From SAR324 cluster bacterium (lineage in GTDB: Bacteria; SAR324; NAC60-12): a stretch of DNA of 62,280 nt. Under the pieces are notes generated by a model. It was given only the letters and a program-made list of their open reading frames with translations, was not told where the DNA came from and searched no databases. The stretch is taken from positions 1-62,280 of the forward strand of contig JADFZZ010000030.1 in the NCBI GenBank assembly GCA_015232315.1. Direction: 5' to 3'. Position 1 is the first letter of the stretch; each line of letters opens with the position of its first letter. Below, piece after piece: positions 1 through 8,712 of the stretch. The translations under genes were made by a program, and so were the position numbers.

Positions 1-128
1 AAAAAGGTTTTTTATATAAATGAAGTCCTCCGTGAAACCCTGATTTTCAAGTTTTCTGGTGCATATTCCCTTTTTTACTTTGTGTTCTTCGTGTACTTCG
101 TGGCTAAAAAAGTACCTGCACAGCTCGA
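1..128 (+). repeat. Dispersed repeat, copy A (cut by window edge)
   Basis: This stretch is nearly identical to 50756-50884. Both contain a run reading CTTTGTGTTCTTCGTG followed by TACTTCGTGGC, and both end near CCTGCACAGCTCGAA. The left part of copy A lies outside the window. No coding potential is evident. Direct observation by eye; alignment would give the exact identity. Confidence 0.85.
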
Positions 129-393
129 AAAATTCCTGTGCGAAATTCAGGCTGCTGAACTGCGTGATGAAAAAATCATTGTGGGGATTGCCCTGTTTTT
201 TGGCCATAGCTCGGATTTTTCACAAGGTGGAGGCTGGACTACGTCTATAACTGGCCGGACTTGTAACCCACCTCTTCCTGAGAGTAAAGCAGGATTTGTG
301 GAGGCCGGTTTTTGTCAATGATTGTTGTGGTCTAATAACTTTGGAACAAGCCGATGATCTCAGGGAGAAAAAAGCGGTGGAACTGGAATCAGC
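129..393. other. Non-coding stretch downstream of the chemotaxis operon
   Basis: Short open frames exist here but none has a ribosome site or recognisable protein. No clear hairpin followed by a T-run was seen after the stop of the minus-strand gene that ends at 394. I see nothing further. Confidence 0.5.
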
Positions 394-2613
394 TTAAAAC
401 AAATCAACATTGTCGCCAAGATCAACAGTCGCTTCTTTTTCCTGCTTTTTGGGAGTCGGGGATTGTGCGGTTTCAGCATCAGGAGTTTCCTGATCTGGTT
501 CCGTTGCGGGCGAGGCCGAATCAAATAAGTCGACATTTTCTCCGATATCCTCACTGACGGCAGAAGGCTCTGTGTCTTGAGTTTCAGTAGTTTCCGGGTT
601 CTCTGTCGAATCAAACAAATCGACATTGTCATCATCCTCCACTTTGTTGGATTGATCCTCCGAATCAAACAAATCAATATTGTCATCATCCCCGGTGCTT
701 TGCTGATCGTCATCAGAACCAAACAAAAAGACATCCTCCACATCTTCGTGTTTCATGGAATAAACATCAGAAGACGGTTTAGCTCCATTTTCAATAAGCA
801 GTGAGGAAACTTCTGCTGCCTGCGCTTTGACAGGTTTGATGTTCTGCTTTTTGCGGGCATTCCGTTGTGCGAGAAATTTTTGGTGAATTTCCCGCTGACT
901 GTGCATGGTATAGCGTTGGGCCAGTTCTTCGAGATCCTGATCCAGTTGAGAATATTCATCTTCCAGACCACCGGGAACCAGTTTACCAACCTGATCGTGA
1001 ATCACTTTAAGACTACGGATGATGGCCTGAAGCTTGGTTCGCATCACCTTGTCAAACTGGACACTCGCAATCACACTGGCAATTTCAGTTTCCAGTCTTT
1101 TGGAAATATTGGAAACTTCAACCATCGATTGCATGACGGTTTCGTCATCGTTGATAATTTTTTGAACAGCTTTGCGGGTTCGTTGATAGGTTTTGTCAGT
1201 GGTTTGAAGCTGCTGATTGAGTTTTTCCGTCAGATCACGTTCATACTGCGCAAAGCTATGCAGTATTTCATTGATCGCGATGGTTTTTTCATTGAGTTCT
1301 TTTTGGGCACTGTTGGACAGTCTGCGGATGTTTTCAGACAGCACACTCAATACTTTGCCTTCTTCACCGGCACGGATGGCTTTGATGACAGCATTCAGTG
1401 TCAGATCATCCAGATCTTCCTGGATTTCTTCAATGTTGGCCACCTGTTCAGCCACCAGCCCAACCTGTTTGCTGACAATACCGATAGATCCTACAATCCG
1501 GGTTGTAATATCTTTGCTGGAAGATAAGGTTTTCAGCAGGGTTTTGAGTTGGTTGTCTGTCACTTCAACACGTTCCGTACTGGAATTCGCCATTCGCAGA
1601 ATATGATCCGCTTCCATGCTCTGAGATGTAGCAACTTCAGAAATCACCGCAAGATGTGATGAAATCTTGTTGGCTGTCTGGTCGGTTTCCCCGAGAACAT
1701 GTTCAATCTGGATAATCTGGAGTTCTACAACCTTGCTCATCCAGTAATAAAACAACGTTTTTTCTTTTTTCCTGGCATGCAGGGCATCTCCGAGTCTGGC
1801 AACAATTTCTTCAAAAGCCTGGCTCACATGTTCCACCTGCTGACGGGAGATGTCATGATATTGCAAAGCTGTCACCACCTCGCTCATTTCCGGAGTGATT
1901 CTGGAGGCCAGTTTCTGAATGTTTTTACAATGTTTGCGGGTGTCCAGGGTCGCGTTTGAAAGTTCATTGATGATGTGCTGAACACTATGACGGCTGGAAT
2001 CCAGCTCTGAGTTGAAGGTGTTGAGGTGTCTCAGGCTTTCTTTGCCAATTTCCGTAATTTGCTGGGTGGCCTGCCTGGTGGTGGAATAAATGGCATCAAT
2101 ATACTGAATGATTTGTCGATAAAGATTTTCTACAGATTCTGCCACCGCATAAAAATCATGTTTGCCGACCCTGGCAATTTCGATTTTCATTGAAACACCA
2201 AGGAACCGTATGGAGTGGCATAATTTTTCCAGAATCTCGGTCAAGGTGGTAACGGAAGCCATTTTCACATTCAGCTCTTCCAGTCCATTCAACACATTTT
2301 CAATTCTCTCAGACGCTGATCCCACCTGATCATAAGCATGATCAAACGATTTACGGAAGGCATCAATATTCAGTCCATCCCCGCTTTCAATCATACGGAT
2401 GATGTCACTGGCACGACTGAGATTTTGAGAGCATAAACCGAAAAATTCATTGAGACGACTGCCAATGGCCAGAAACTCACTTTCAGTTTCCTTGGAGAGT
2501 GAATTCATGGCGTGAATGGCCTCTTTCAATTGACGTTCCCAGGTCCGATGTCCGCCAAGACGAAATTTCATCCAGGAAACCCGGGTTTTAATATGATGAT
2601 AAATCGCGGCCAT
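394..2613 (-). CDS. Soluble MCP-like/CheZ-like chemotaxis protein with repeated C-terminal DLF motifs
   Basis: A 739-residue protein with no membrane segment, almost all predicted helix. Residues 400-440 resemble a degenerate MCP signalling hairpin (LTLNAVIKAIRAGEEG, then ENIRRLSNSA). Residues 249-262 read ALQYHDISRQQVEH, with D254 and Q258 spaced like the catalytic Asp and Gln of the phosphatase CheZ (FQDLTGQ). The acidic tail from about 624 to 739 carries five related motifs: DVFLFGS, NIDLFDS, NVDLFDS, NVDLFDS and a terminal NVDLF. These recall the CheY-binding peptides of CheZ and FliM. It is the last gene of the che operon, 18 bp after cheA, with an ATG start. I infer a CheY-P phosphatase or docking scaffold. 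A plain MCP-type transducer is the alternative. Confidence 0.75.
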   Translation of the reverse strand: MAAIYHHIKTRVSWMKFRLGGHRTWERQLKEAIHAMNSLSKETESEFLAIGSRLNEFFGLCSQNLSRASDIIRMIESGDGLNIDAFRKSFDHAYDQVGSASERIENVLNGLEELNVKMASVTTLTEILEKLCHSIRFLGVSMKIEIARVGKHDFYAVAESVENLYRQIIQYIDAIYSTTRQATQQITEIGKESLRHLNTFNSELDSSRHSVQHIINELSNATLDTRKHCKNIQKLASRITPEMSEVVTALQYHDISRQQVEHVSQAFEEIVARLGDALHARKKEKTLFYYWMSKVVELQIIQIEHVLGETDQTANKISSHLAVISEVATSQSMEADHILRMANSSTERVEVTDNQLKTLLKTLSSSKDITTRIVGSIGIVSKQVGLVAEQVANIEEIQEDLDDLTLNAVIKAIRAGEEGKVLSVLSENIRRLSNSAQKELNEKTIAINEILHSFAQYERDLTEKLNQQLQTTDKTYQRTRKAVQKIINDDETVMQSMVEVSNISKRLETEIASVIASVQFDKVMRTKLQAIIRSLKVIHDQVGKLVPGGLEDEYSQLDQDLEELAQRYTMHSQREIHQKFLAQRNARKKQNIKPVKAQAAEVSSLLIENGAKPSSDVYSMKHEDVEDVFLFGSDDDQQSTGDDDNIDLFDSEDQSNKVEDDDNVDLFDSTENPETTETQDTEPSAVSEDIGENVDLFDSASPATEPDQETPDAETAQSPTPKKQEKEATVDLGDNVDLF

Positions 2614-2631
2614 GAGCTTCAGACAATAAAA

Positions 2632-4776
2632 TTAATGGACAAGGGAAGATTCGATTTCTTCCGCAGAATGAGTCAACTGATTGATATCCAGAATCAACGC
2701 TACCGTGCCATCCCCGAGAATGGTGGCACCTGAAATTCCTTCCACATCACGATACATTTTTCCGAGCGATTTGATCACGGTCTGGTGTTCGCCGATGACA
2801 TAATCCACAACAAATCCAACCCTGCGGTTACTGACTTCAGTGATCACAACCTGTTCAATTTCAGGGGGTTCGCCATCCAGTCCGAATTGCTCCCGCAAGC
2901 GGATATATGGTATGATTTCGTTGCGGACATAGGCCACATGTCGATTATGCGCCTTGGCCACATCTTCTCTGCTCAATTCAACACATTCTTCGACAGAAGA
3001 AAGCGGAAGCACAAAGAATTCCCTGTCAATTTTTACCAGCAGACCATCAATGATAGCCAATGTCAGCGGTAATTTCAGGGTGATGGTGGTTCCCTGTCCC
3101 ATTTTGCTCTGGATATCGATACTGCCCCGGAGCGCATTGATACTTTTTTTCACCACGTCCATGCCGACACCACGACCTGAGACACTGGTGACTTGCTTTG
3201 CGGTTGAAAAACCCGGCGCAAAGATCAGATTAAAAATCTCCGTATCCGACATTTCCGTATCATGATAGAGGAGTCCACGTTCCACAGCCTTGCTGCGAAT
3301 GGCGTTAACATTCAGGCCCGCACCATCATCCTGAATCTGAATGAGCACATGGGCGCCGGAATGCGCGGCTGTCAACAGGATTGTTCCCTCCTCAGGTTTG
3401 CCTTCAGCAATGCGGGTTTCAGGGGATTCAATACCATGATCGATAGAATTGCGGATAATGTGAACCAGTGGATCATTGAGTTGTTCAATGACAGTCTTAT
3501 CCAGTTCGGTTTCAGCACCTTCAGTTTGAATCACAACTTTTTTGCCAAGATCATTCGATAAATCACGGACCAGTCGGCGGAATTTATTGAAGGTTGAGCC
3601 AATCGGCAACATTCGGACACTCATGGTATTATCTCTGAGTTCCGTTGTCAGTCGTTCGACTTCTTCAGAAATCAGGGTGAGGTCTGAGTCACTTTTCATG
3701 TTGGCCCACTGGGTCAGTCGGGCCTGAACAGTCACCAACTCGCCAACCAGGTCAACCAGTTTGTCCAGTTTTTCGGAATCAACACGGATGCTTGAGGACG
3801 ATTCACCCTGCTGTCGTTTTTCATGGGTATCACGAACCCGGTGCTGTTCCGCCAGAGCGGATTGAATTTTATCCGGAGGCACCAGTCCTGAATCTTCCAG
3901 TATTTTACCGATGGGCTTTTGTCCGCCCAATACCTGCTGAAGATCTTCCGGTTTGAGATCTCCGCGTTCAATCAGAATTTCGCCGAGTTTTTTATAGTTA
4001 CCCTCCTGAAATGTCGCATCATCAATGACATCAATGTGAACCTCACAGACATCTTCGACAAAAATAAAAACATCCTTGATCGCATTGATGCCCCGATTGG
4101 TCGTCAACAGAATATCCCAACTCACATAACACAGTTCAGGGTCCATCTCTTTAATGGGTGGAATCAGATGCGTGTCCGCAATGATCACGGCTTCGCCAAG
4201 CTCCTGTAATTCTTTGAGCAACGGTGCCGGATTAGTACCATTGGCAAAAATGTCAGTGGAGGGCGTAAACCGTATACGGAAGGTGATGGTTTTTTCAGGA
4301 TCAGTGTCTTGCTCCAGAGCAGGCTGCTGTTTTTCCTGACGTGACTGTTGTGCTTTGGGTTTTTCTTCAGGTTGCGTTTTTTCTATGGGTGCGGAAAGCA
4401 GATTGCGAAATTCCAGGACGATTGCTTCACCAATGGACATATCCACACTTCCCGGTTTGTCATGTCCTTCAAGCAAAGCTTTGATATGATCATGCGCGGA
4501 CAATGTCAGCGCGATCAATTTGGGGGTGACCGGCAAATCGCCATTCCGGACACGGTCATAGGTGCTCTCTACTTCATGGGTGAATTCAGCGATGTCATCG
4601 TGGCCGAACATGGCGCCTGAACCTTTGATGGTGTGCATGGCACGAAACGCGCTGGCAATAATGTCCATGTTTTCCGGATCCTGTTCCAGTTCCAGCATGG
4701 CGTTTTCCAGTTCGGCCAGTCGTTCAGTCGCTTCTTCCCGATATACCTCTTTGATTCTATCAAATTCGTCACTCAT
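2632..4776 (-). CDS. cheA: Chemotaxis histidine kinase CheA
   Basis: A 714-residue CheA that autophosphorylates and passes phosphate to CheY and CheB. Domains in order: Hpt (1-105, phosphorylatable H48 in AMHTIKGSG); an acidic linker; a P2-like alpha/beta region (163-252); an inserted pair of GEIL...G...L...Q motifs (262-311) resembling MshEN modules; P3 dimerisation (about 330-395); P4 ATPase with N-box LVHIIRNSIDHGIE and G-box GRGVGMD (about 395-570); and the CheW-like P5 domain (about 570-705). The ATG start overlaps the cheY stop by 4 bp (ATGA), and AAGGTGATGGG lies just upstream as a ribosome site. The MshEN-like insert is the unusual part. Family assignment is secure. Confidence 0.97.
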   Translation of the reverse strand: MSDEFDRIKEVYREEATERLAELENAMLELEQDPENMDIIASAFRAMHTIKGSGAMFGHDDIAEFTHEVESTYDRVRNGDLPVTPKLIALTLSAHDHIKALLEGHDKPGSVDMSIGEAIVLEFRNLLSAPIEKTQPEEKPKAQQSRQEKQQPALEQDTDPEKTITFRIRFTPSTDIFANGTNPAPLLKELQELGEAVIIADTHLIPPIKEMDPELCYVSWDILLTTNRGINAIKDVFIFVEDVCEVHIDVIDDATFQEGNYKKLGEILIERGDLKPEDLQQVLGGQKPIGKILEDSGLVPPDKIQSALAEQHRVRDTHEKRQQGESSSSIRVDSEKLDKLVDLVGELVTVQARLTQWANMKSDSDLTLISEEVERLTTELRDNTMSVRMLPIGSTFNKFRRLVRDLSNDLGKKVVIQTEGAETELDKTVIEQLNDPLVHIIRNSIDHGIESPETRIAEGKPEEGTILLTAAHSGAHVLIQIQDDGAGLNVNAIRSKAVERGLLYHDTEMSDTEIFNLIFAPGFSTAKQVTSVSGRGVGMDVVKKSINALRGSIDIQSKMGQGTTITLKLPLTLAIIDGLLVKIDREFFVLPLSSVEECVELSREDVAKAHNRHVAYVRNEIIPYIRLREQFGLDGEPPEIEQVVITEVSNRRVGFVVDYVIGEHQTVIKSLGKMYRDVEGISGATILGDGTVALILDINQLTHSAEEIESSLVH

Positions 4777-5138
4777 CCCATCACCTTTTTAACCACCGCT
4801 ATGAGTTGATCCGGTTTGAAGGGTTTGACAATCCACCCTGTCGCTCCGGCACTTCGTCCTTCCTGTTTTTTAGTATCCTGGGACTCGGTCGTAAGCATGA
4901 CGATTGGTGTGAACTTGTGGGCAGGATTCGCGCGCAGTTGTTTGATAAGCTCAATCCCGTCTACATTCGGCATGTTCAGGTCCGTGATGACCATATTCAC
5001 ACTGTGTTGCTTGACCTTGTTTATCGCATCAGCACCATCTACAGCCTCAACCACCTCATATCCCGCGTTTTTCAGAGTAAATGTCACCATTTGCCGGATA
5101 CTGGGCGAATCATCGACGGTCATTATCACTTTGCCCAT
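4773..5138 (-). CDS. cheY: Chemotaxis response regulator CheY
   Basis: A 121-residue single receiver domain without an output domain. It has the acidic pocket D9-D10, the phospho-acceptor D53 (MVITDLNMP), T83/T84 and K105 (IVKPF), so the active site is complete. It should be phosphorylated by CheA and act on the motility machinery, which is not in this window. The ATG is preceded by AGAAGGAGCAAA, a good ribosome site. It is translationally coupled to cheA by a 4 bp overlap and follows cheB by 26 bp. A close relative of classical CheY; conserved operon context supports the name. Confidence 0.95.
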   Translation of the reverse strand: MGKVIMTVDDSPSIRQMVTFTLKNAGYEVVEAVDGADAINKVKQHSVNMVITDLNMPNVDGIELIKQLRANPAHKFTPIVMLTTESQDTKKQEGRSAGATGWIVKPFKPDQLIAVVKKVMG

Positions 5139-5164
5139 TTTGCTCCTTCTGTCTTGATTTCTGG

Positions 5165-6232
5165 TTAATTACAAAGCTTGATCACTTCACGGGCAATGCT
5201 CTCCAACGGAAGAACCTTGTCCACACATCCTAATTTGACGGCTTCTTTCGGCATACCATAAACCACACAGGAAGCCTCATCCTGCGCGATGTTATAGCTT
5301 CCCATTTCTTTCATTTCAAGCATTCCTTTGGCGCCATCATCCCCCATTCCTGTCATAATTACACCCACCGCGTTTTTACCAGCGTATCTTGCGGCTGAGC
5401 GAAACAGGACATCCACCGAAGGACGATGCCTGGTGACCAGTGGACCATCTTTCACTTCCACATAATAACGGGCACCGCTTCGTTTGAGCAGCGTATGTTT
5501 GTTGCCCGGAGCGATCAGTGCGCGTCCCCTGACAACAGAATCGTTATTTTCCGCTTCCTTGATCGAAACCTTGCACAAACTGTCCAATCTGCGAGCGAAC
5601 GCCGCGGTAAAATTTTCGGGCATGTGTTGCACAATTACAATTCCCGGAGAATCCTCAGGAAGTGCTTCCAGAAAAACTTTCAAGGCTTCTGTTCCGCCGG
5701 TCGAGGCCCCGACGATCACGACCTTTTCAGTTGTCTGGATCATGGAATGTGTTGGCGCTCTGGCAATCACCGCATCCGCGGTCAGTTTAGGCTGTGGGGT
5801 GGAAGAGGCCCTGGATGAAATTTTCCTGGCCTTTGCCATGGCGGCACCTTTCACCACATCACAAATCATGATCTTGGCTTCTTCCAGAAATTGTTTGGTT
5901 CCCAGCCTGGGTTTGTGGATGATATCAATCGCGCCCAGTTCCAGTGCTCTTAAAGCGGTTTCAGAGCCTTTGTCGGTGAGACTGGAACACATCACCACCG
6001 GTATCGGATGTTGGCTCATCAGTTTCTGCAGGAACGTGATGCCATCCATTCTCGGCATTTCCACATCCAGTGTGATCACATCAGGAATCACGCTTTCCAG
6101 TTTATTTGCGGCCACCAATGGATCACTGGCCATTGCCACTACTTCTATCTCCGGATCCGATGAAAGAATCTGTTCCAGGGTTTGTCGGACAATGGCAGAA
6201 TCATCAATGATCATAACCTTGATTTTATTCAT
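5165..6232 (-). CDS. cheB: Protein-glutamate methylesterase/deamidase CheB
   Basis: A receiver domain (phospho-acceptor D56 in VITLDVEMP) joined to the CheB methylesterase, which removes methyl groups from receptor glutamates during adaptation. Counting from the chosen start, the catalytic triad is S177 (GASTGG), H203 (VQHMP) and D299 (TGMGDDG). An upstream start at 6328 would add 32 residues unlike CheB and overlap cheR. The ATG at 6232 begins directly with [12 protein letters not shown], as expected for a receiver, and gives 355 residues, the normal length. The gap to cheR is 40 bp and the ribosome site is weak. CheY lies downstream. Confidence 0.95.
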   Translation of the reverse strand: MNKIKVMIIDDSAIVRQTLEQILSSDPEIEVVAMASDPLVAANKLESVIPDVITLDVEMPRMDGITFLQKLMSQHPIPVVMCSSLTDKGSETALRALELGAIDIIHKPRLGTKQFLEEAKIMICDVVKGAAMAKARKISSRASSTPQPKLTADAVIARAPTHSMIQTTEKVVIVGASTGGTEALKVFLEALPEDSPGIVIVQHMPENFTAAFARRLDSLCKVSIKEAENNDSVVRGRALIAPGNKHTLLKRSGARYYVEVKDGPLVTRHRPSVDVLFRSAARYAGKNAVGVIMTGMGDDGAKGMLEMKEMGSYNIAQDEASCVVYGMPKEAVKLGCVDKVLPLESIAREVIKLCN

Positions 6233-6272
6233 GATAACCGTCAGCTCAATGGTTGAAAATAAAGACTTCGAA

Positions 6273-7112
6273 TCACTTCTTTTTATAAATGGTAGGTGAA
6301 ACCTGCACCAGCGGAACGTCCATCCCATGCAAGGTTTCTGAGTGGCCTACAAACACATAGCCACCATCATTCAGATTGCGGCAAAACTTATGAAATATTT
6401 TTTCCTGAGTAGGTCGATCAAAATAGATAATCACATTACGGCAGAAAATAATGTCATACCGCTCTTTCAAGCCATAGTCTCCATCCATGAAATTCAAACG
6501 GCCAAACGTAATCAGACGTCGTAATTCAGGCACGACTCTCAAATTCGGTTTTGCTGGATTCTTGCTTTTCATGAAATATTTATGTTTAAAATCCAGGGGG
6601 ATCCCGACCACCCGATCAGGGGGATAAACCGCCCTGTGCGCAATTTCAAGGACTTCCATGGAAATGTCCGTTGCCAGAATTGAAAACCCTGAAATAGCTG
6701 ATTGATTTCTGGAATGGAACTCGGAAAGGACCATGGCCAGGGTATAAGGTTCTTCGCCACTTGAACATCCAGCACTCCAGACTTTCAGGCTTTTTCGTGA
6801 ACCGTGCTGTTGCACCAGGTCAGGGATTGCGGTGCGAGTCATGTAGTCAAAATGGCCGGCTTCCCTGAAAAATTCGGTTTTGTTGGTAGTGACCTTGTTA
6901 ATGAACGGGATCATTTCCTGCGCTTTCCCTTCAGGGCTGAACAGAAAATCAATGTATTCGGTGAAAGAATTCAACCCGAGCAGTCGCAGTCGTTTCTGCA
7001 GACGTGATTCCAGCAACACTTTCTTGATCGGAGGCATCTTGATGCCAAACTCCCGATGAATGAACTGGCTCAAACGCTGAAAATCATGCTCACTTAACGT
7101 GTTGTTGATCAT
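6273..7112 (-). CDS. cheR: Chemotaxis protein methyltransferase CheR
   Basis: S-adenosylmethionine-dependent methyltransferase that methylates chemoreceptor glutamates, opposing CheB. It has the all-helical N-terminal domain ([11 protein letters not shown]) and the SAM-binding motif [17 protein letters not shown]. Further matches are LATDIS and the segment [17 protein letters not shown] chose the ATG at 7112 (279 residues), 11 bp after the cheD stop. A GTG at 7130 would add six residues and overlap cheD by 7 bp, so the start is not certain. No TPR or PilZ extension is present. It sits between cheD and cheB in the operon. Confidence 0.95.
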   Translation of the reverse strand: MINNTLSEHDFQRLSQFIHREFGIKMPPIKKVLLESRLQKRLRLLGLNSFTEYIDFLFSPEGKAQEMIPFINKVTTNKTEFFREAGHFDYMTRTAIPDLVQQHGSRKSLKVWSAGCSSGEEPYTLAMVLSEFHSRNQSAISGFSILATDISMEVLEIAHRAVYPPDRVVGIPLDFKHKYFMKSKNPAKPNLRVVPELRRLITFGRLNFMDGDYGLKERYDIIFCRNVIIYFDRPTQEKIFHKFCRNLNDGGYVFVGHSETLHGMDVPLVQVSPTIYKKK

Positions 7113-7123
7113 AGGGGGATCTC

Positions 7124-7762
7124 TTACCACAAATCAATTTCAGTTGTTTCTTTCTCCTGTTTTTCAAGAGAACGTTTCCAGTATTGTTCATCACGTTGGA
7201 CAATCTCTGTTCCATAGGTTTTCTGGATTTTTCGAACATGCACAGAAAAATCCATGGCGGAAAAGTGTATCACGCGGCCATTGTCTCCGCCCAGATCAGC
7301 CGCGATCAGCGGAATTTTTTCTGTGGCCAGATACTCCCGAATAAAGCGCGCGTTCACTTGCCCCACGCAGAAAAAATTAGTCGAATCATTAGAATTCTGA
7401 AGCATATTACCCCCACCGAAAGCCTTGGCCTTCAGATATTCTTTGCGTGCGCCGTTTTTGATCATTTCATTGATCAGCAATTCCATGGAATGAATCCCAT
7501 ACCGACCCGCTTCGGTGATCTCAACCGGTAAGGCTTTTGAATAACGCTTATTGCTCAGCAAAAAGTGGTTCATCCCAATAATTTTCCGGACAGGATCATA
7601 CAGGCATGCGGCAACACAGGATCCCAGCAACGTGGAAATGATAATAGGCTCTTTTGTCGCGTGAAACTCCCCCGGATCAATCGTGATTTGGGGGTGTCCT
7701 CTCCAGATTCTTTGTCGCAAATATTCCTCATTTAAAAGAGTGACCTTTTTATTTTTCCGCAA
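7124..7762 (-). CDS. cheD: Chemoreceptor glutamine deamidase CheD
   Basis: CheD deamidates receptor glutamines and in some bacteria interacts with CheC. The signature is present: STLLGSCVAACLYD with the catalytic Cys, followed by GMNHFLL with the catalytic His, then AFGGGNML. The C-terminal extension is somewhat longer than in minimal CheD (212 residues here). The reading frame has no ATG before the conserved core. The first possible start is TTG at 7762, directly after an in-frame stop; another TTG at 7720 has GAGGA just upstream and may be the real start. It overlaps or abuts cheR, indicating translational coupling. Confidence 0.9.
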   Translation of the reverse strand: MRKNKKVTLLNEEYLRQRIWRGHPQITIDPGEFHATKEPIIISTLLGSCVAACLYDPVRKIIGMNHFLLSNKRYSKALPVEITEAGRYGIHSMELLINEMIKNGARKEYLKAKAFGGGNMLQNSNDSTNFFCVGQVNARFIREYLATEKIPLIAADLGGDNGRVIHFSAMDFSVHVRKIQKTYGTEIVQRDEQYWKRSLEKQEKETTEIDLW

Positions 7763-7800
7763 ACATCAGGTGCCGTCAGCCAATCGCCCGTTCACAGGTT

Positions 7801-8289
7801 TCAACCATTGAGCATTCCCAGAGATTCTGAATCAAAAATTTTATTGATATTCAGGATGATAATAAAATTATCTCCGTGCTTCCCCATGCCGTCAATAAAT
7901 TCAGTATTCAATCGGGTTCCGATTTTAGGTGCCGCTTCAATTTCAGAAAGTTCCAGAACCTCCTGAACTGAATCCGCAATCGCCCCCAGCAGCAGATGAT
8001 CGCCTTCCAGTGTGATTTCCACAATGATAATGCAGGTATTGATGGTTTTTTCTGTGCGGGTCATTCCCAGTTTCAGTTTCAGATCTACAACCGGAACCAC
8101 GCTTCCACGCAGATTGATCACACCTTTCATATAGTCGGGTGTCTGTGGAACCCGTGTCACAGACTCAAATTCCAGCACTTCCCGTATTGAACCGATATCC
8201 AGCGCGAAGATTTCATCATCCAGTGTGAACGTCAGATATTGTTCTACGTTATCCAAACTTTCATTTTTTGATTTTTCGTTATGTTCCAT
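7801..8289 (-). CDS. cheW: Chemotaxis coupling protein CheW
   Basis: A single CheW (SH3-like) domain that links chemoreceptors to CheA. Characteristic segments are YLTFTLDDEIFALDIGSIRE, then VTRVPQTPDYMKGVINLRG, then VPVVDLKLKLG, and a final FIIILNINKIF. Length is about 162 residues. Two ATG codons lie close together at 8295 and 8289. The second is placed about 7 bases after AGAGGT and is the better start. It follows the STAS gene by 100 bp and precedes cheD by 38 bp. This is the only free CheW gene in the window; CheA carries its own CheW-like domain. Confidence 0.94.
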   Translation of the reverse strand: MEHNEKSKNESLDNVEQYLTFTLDDEIFALDIGSIREVLEFESVTRVPQTPDYMKGVINLRGSVVPVVDLKLKLGMTRTEKTINTCIIIVEITLEGDHLLLGAIADSVQEVLELSEIEAAPKIGTRLNTEFIDGMGKHGDNFIIILNINKIFDSESLGMLNG

Positions 8290-8389
8290 GGGCATACCTC
8301 TGGACCGGGCCTTCTACCTTCGATGTGAATAAACAGGATTTCCATGGATAGACAAGATTTAGAAATCCAATGCAGGACAGTTGCTTCTG

Positions 8390-8698
8390 TCAACCGAAAC
8401 AAAGCCATTTTTTCTGGTTGAAACCAACGGTGTCTACCAATTGACGTAATAGCGCGGGGCAAAGGCCATCCAGTTGGACGGTTTTTCCTGATTTGGCCGC
8501 TGTTTGAGACAAAGAATAGAGCAATTGTACAAAAGATAAATCAGCCTCGGTCAAGCCACTTAAATCCAGTTTGAGAAGCTGAACTTTATCCAGTGCCTCG
8601 ACCAAGCCTGTTTTCAACTCTTTGGCATAACCAATCGTTGAGTGGCCCTGGATGCGCAGTTTTCCTGTCTGATTATCTTCTGAAATAAATTCTAACAT
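8390..8698 (-). CDS. STAS-domain protein
   Basis: A 102-residue stand-alone STAS domain (anti-sigma-factor antagonist fold). The strand-helix core is LLKLDLSGLTEADLSFVQLL, where the family usually has DLS...D-S-G at the phosphorylation loop. Here the sequence is EADLSF, so a serine (in DLS) is present at about the right place. The ATG is preceded by AAAGGAAACC. It lies 15 bp after the GGDEF gene and upstream of cheW, inside the che operon. Small STAS proteins occur in some chemotaxis operons; their partner kinase here is not identified. An RsbW-like ATPase (22711-25299) and a PP2C phosphatase (58525-59745) elsewhere in the window could be related to it. Confidence 0.82.
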   Translation of the reverse strand: MLEFISEDNQTGKLRIQGHSTIGYAKELKTGLVEALDKVQLLKLDLSGLTEADLSFVQLLYSLSQTAAKSGKTVQLDGLCPALLRQLVDTVGFNQKKWLCFG

Positions 8699-8712
8699 GG
8701 TTTCCTTTGTTA

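Noticed and set aside
82-321. 79-codon plus-strand frame at the left end
   Set aside because: Its start lies inside a dispersed repeat and the translation resembles nothing known.
397-753. DLF motifs as clathrin-box or toxin-type repeats
   Set aside because: The operon position and similarity to CheZ/FliM docking peptides explain them better; eukaryotic adaptor motifs make no sense here.
865-1527. 220-codon plus-strand open frame
   Set aside because: Antisense to the helical chemotaxis protein; its composition is explained by the opposite strand.
5484-6299. 271-codon plus-strand open frame
   Set aside because: It lies entirely opposite cheB, whose catalytic residues are intact. The frame is an antisense shadow with no recognisable protein.
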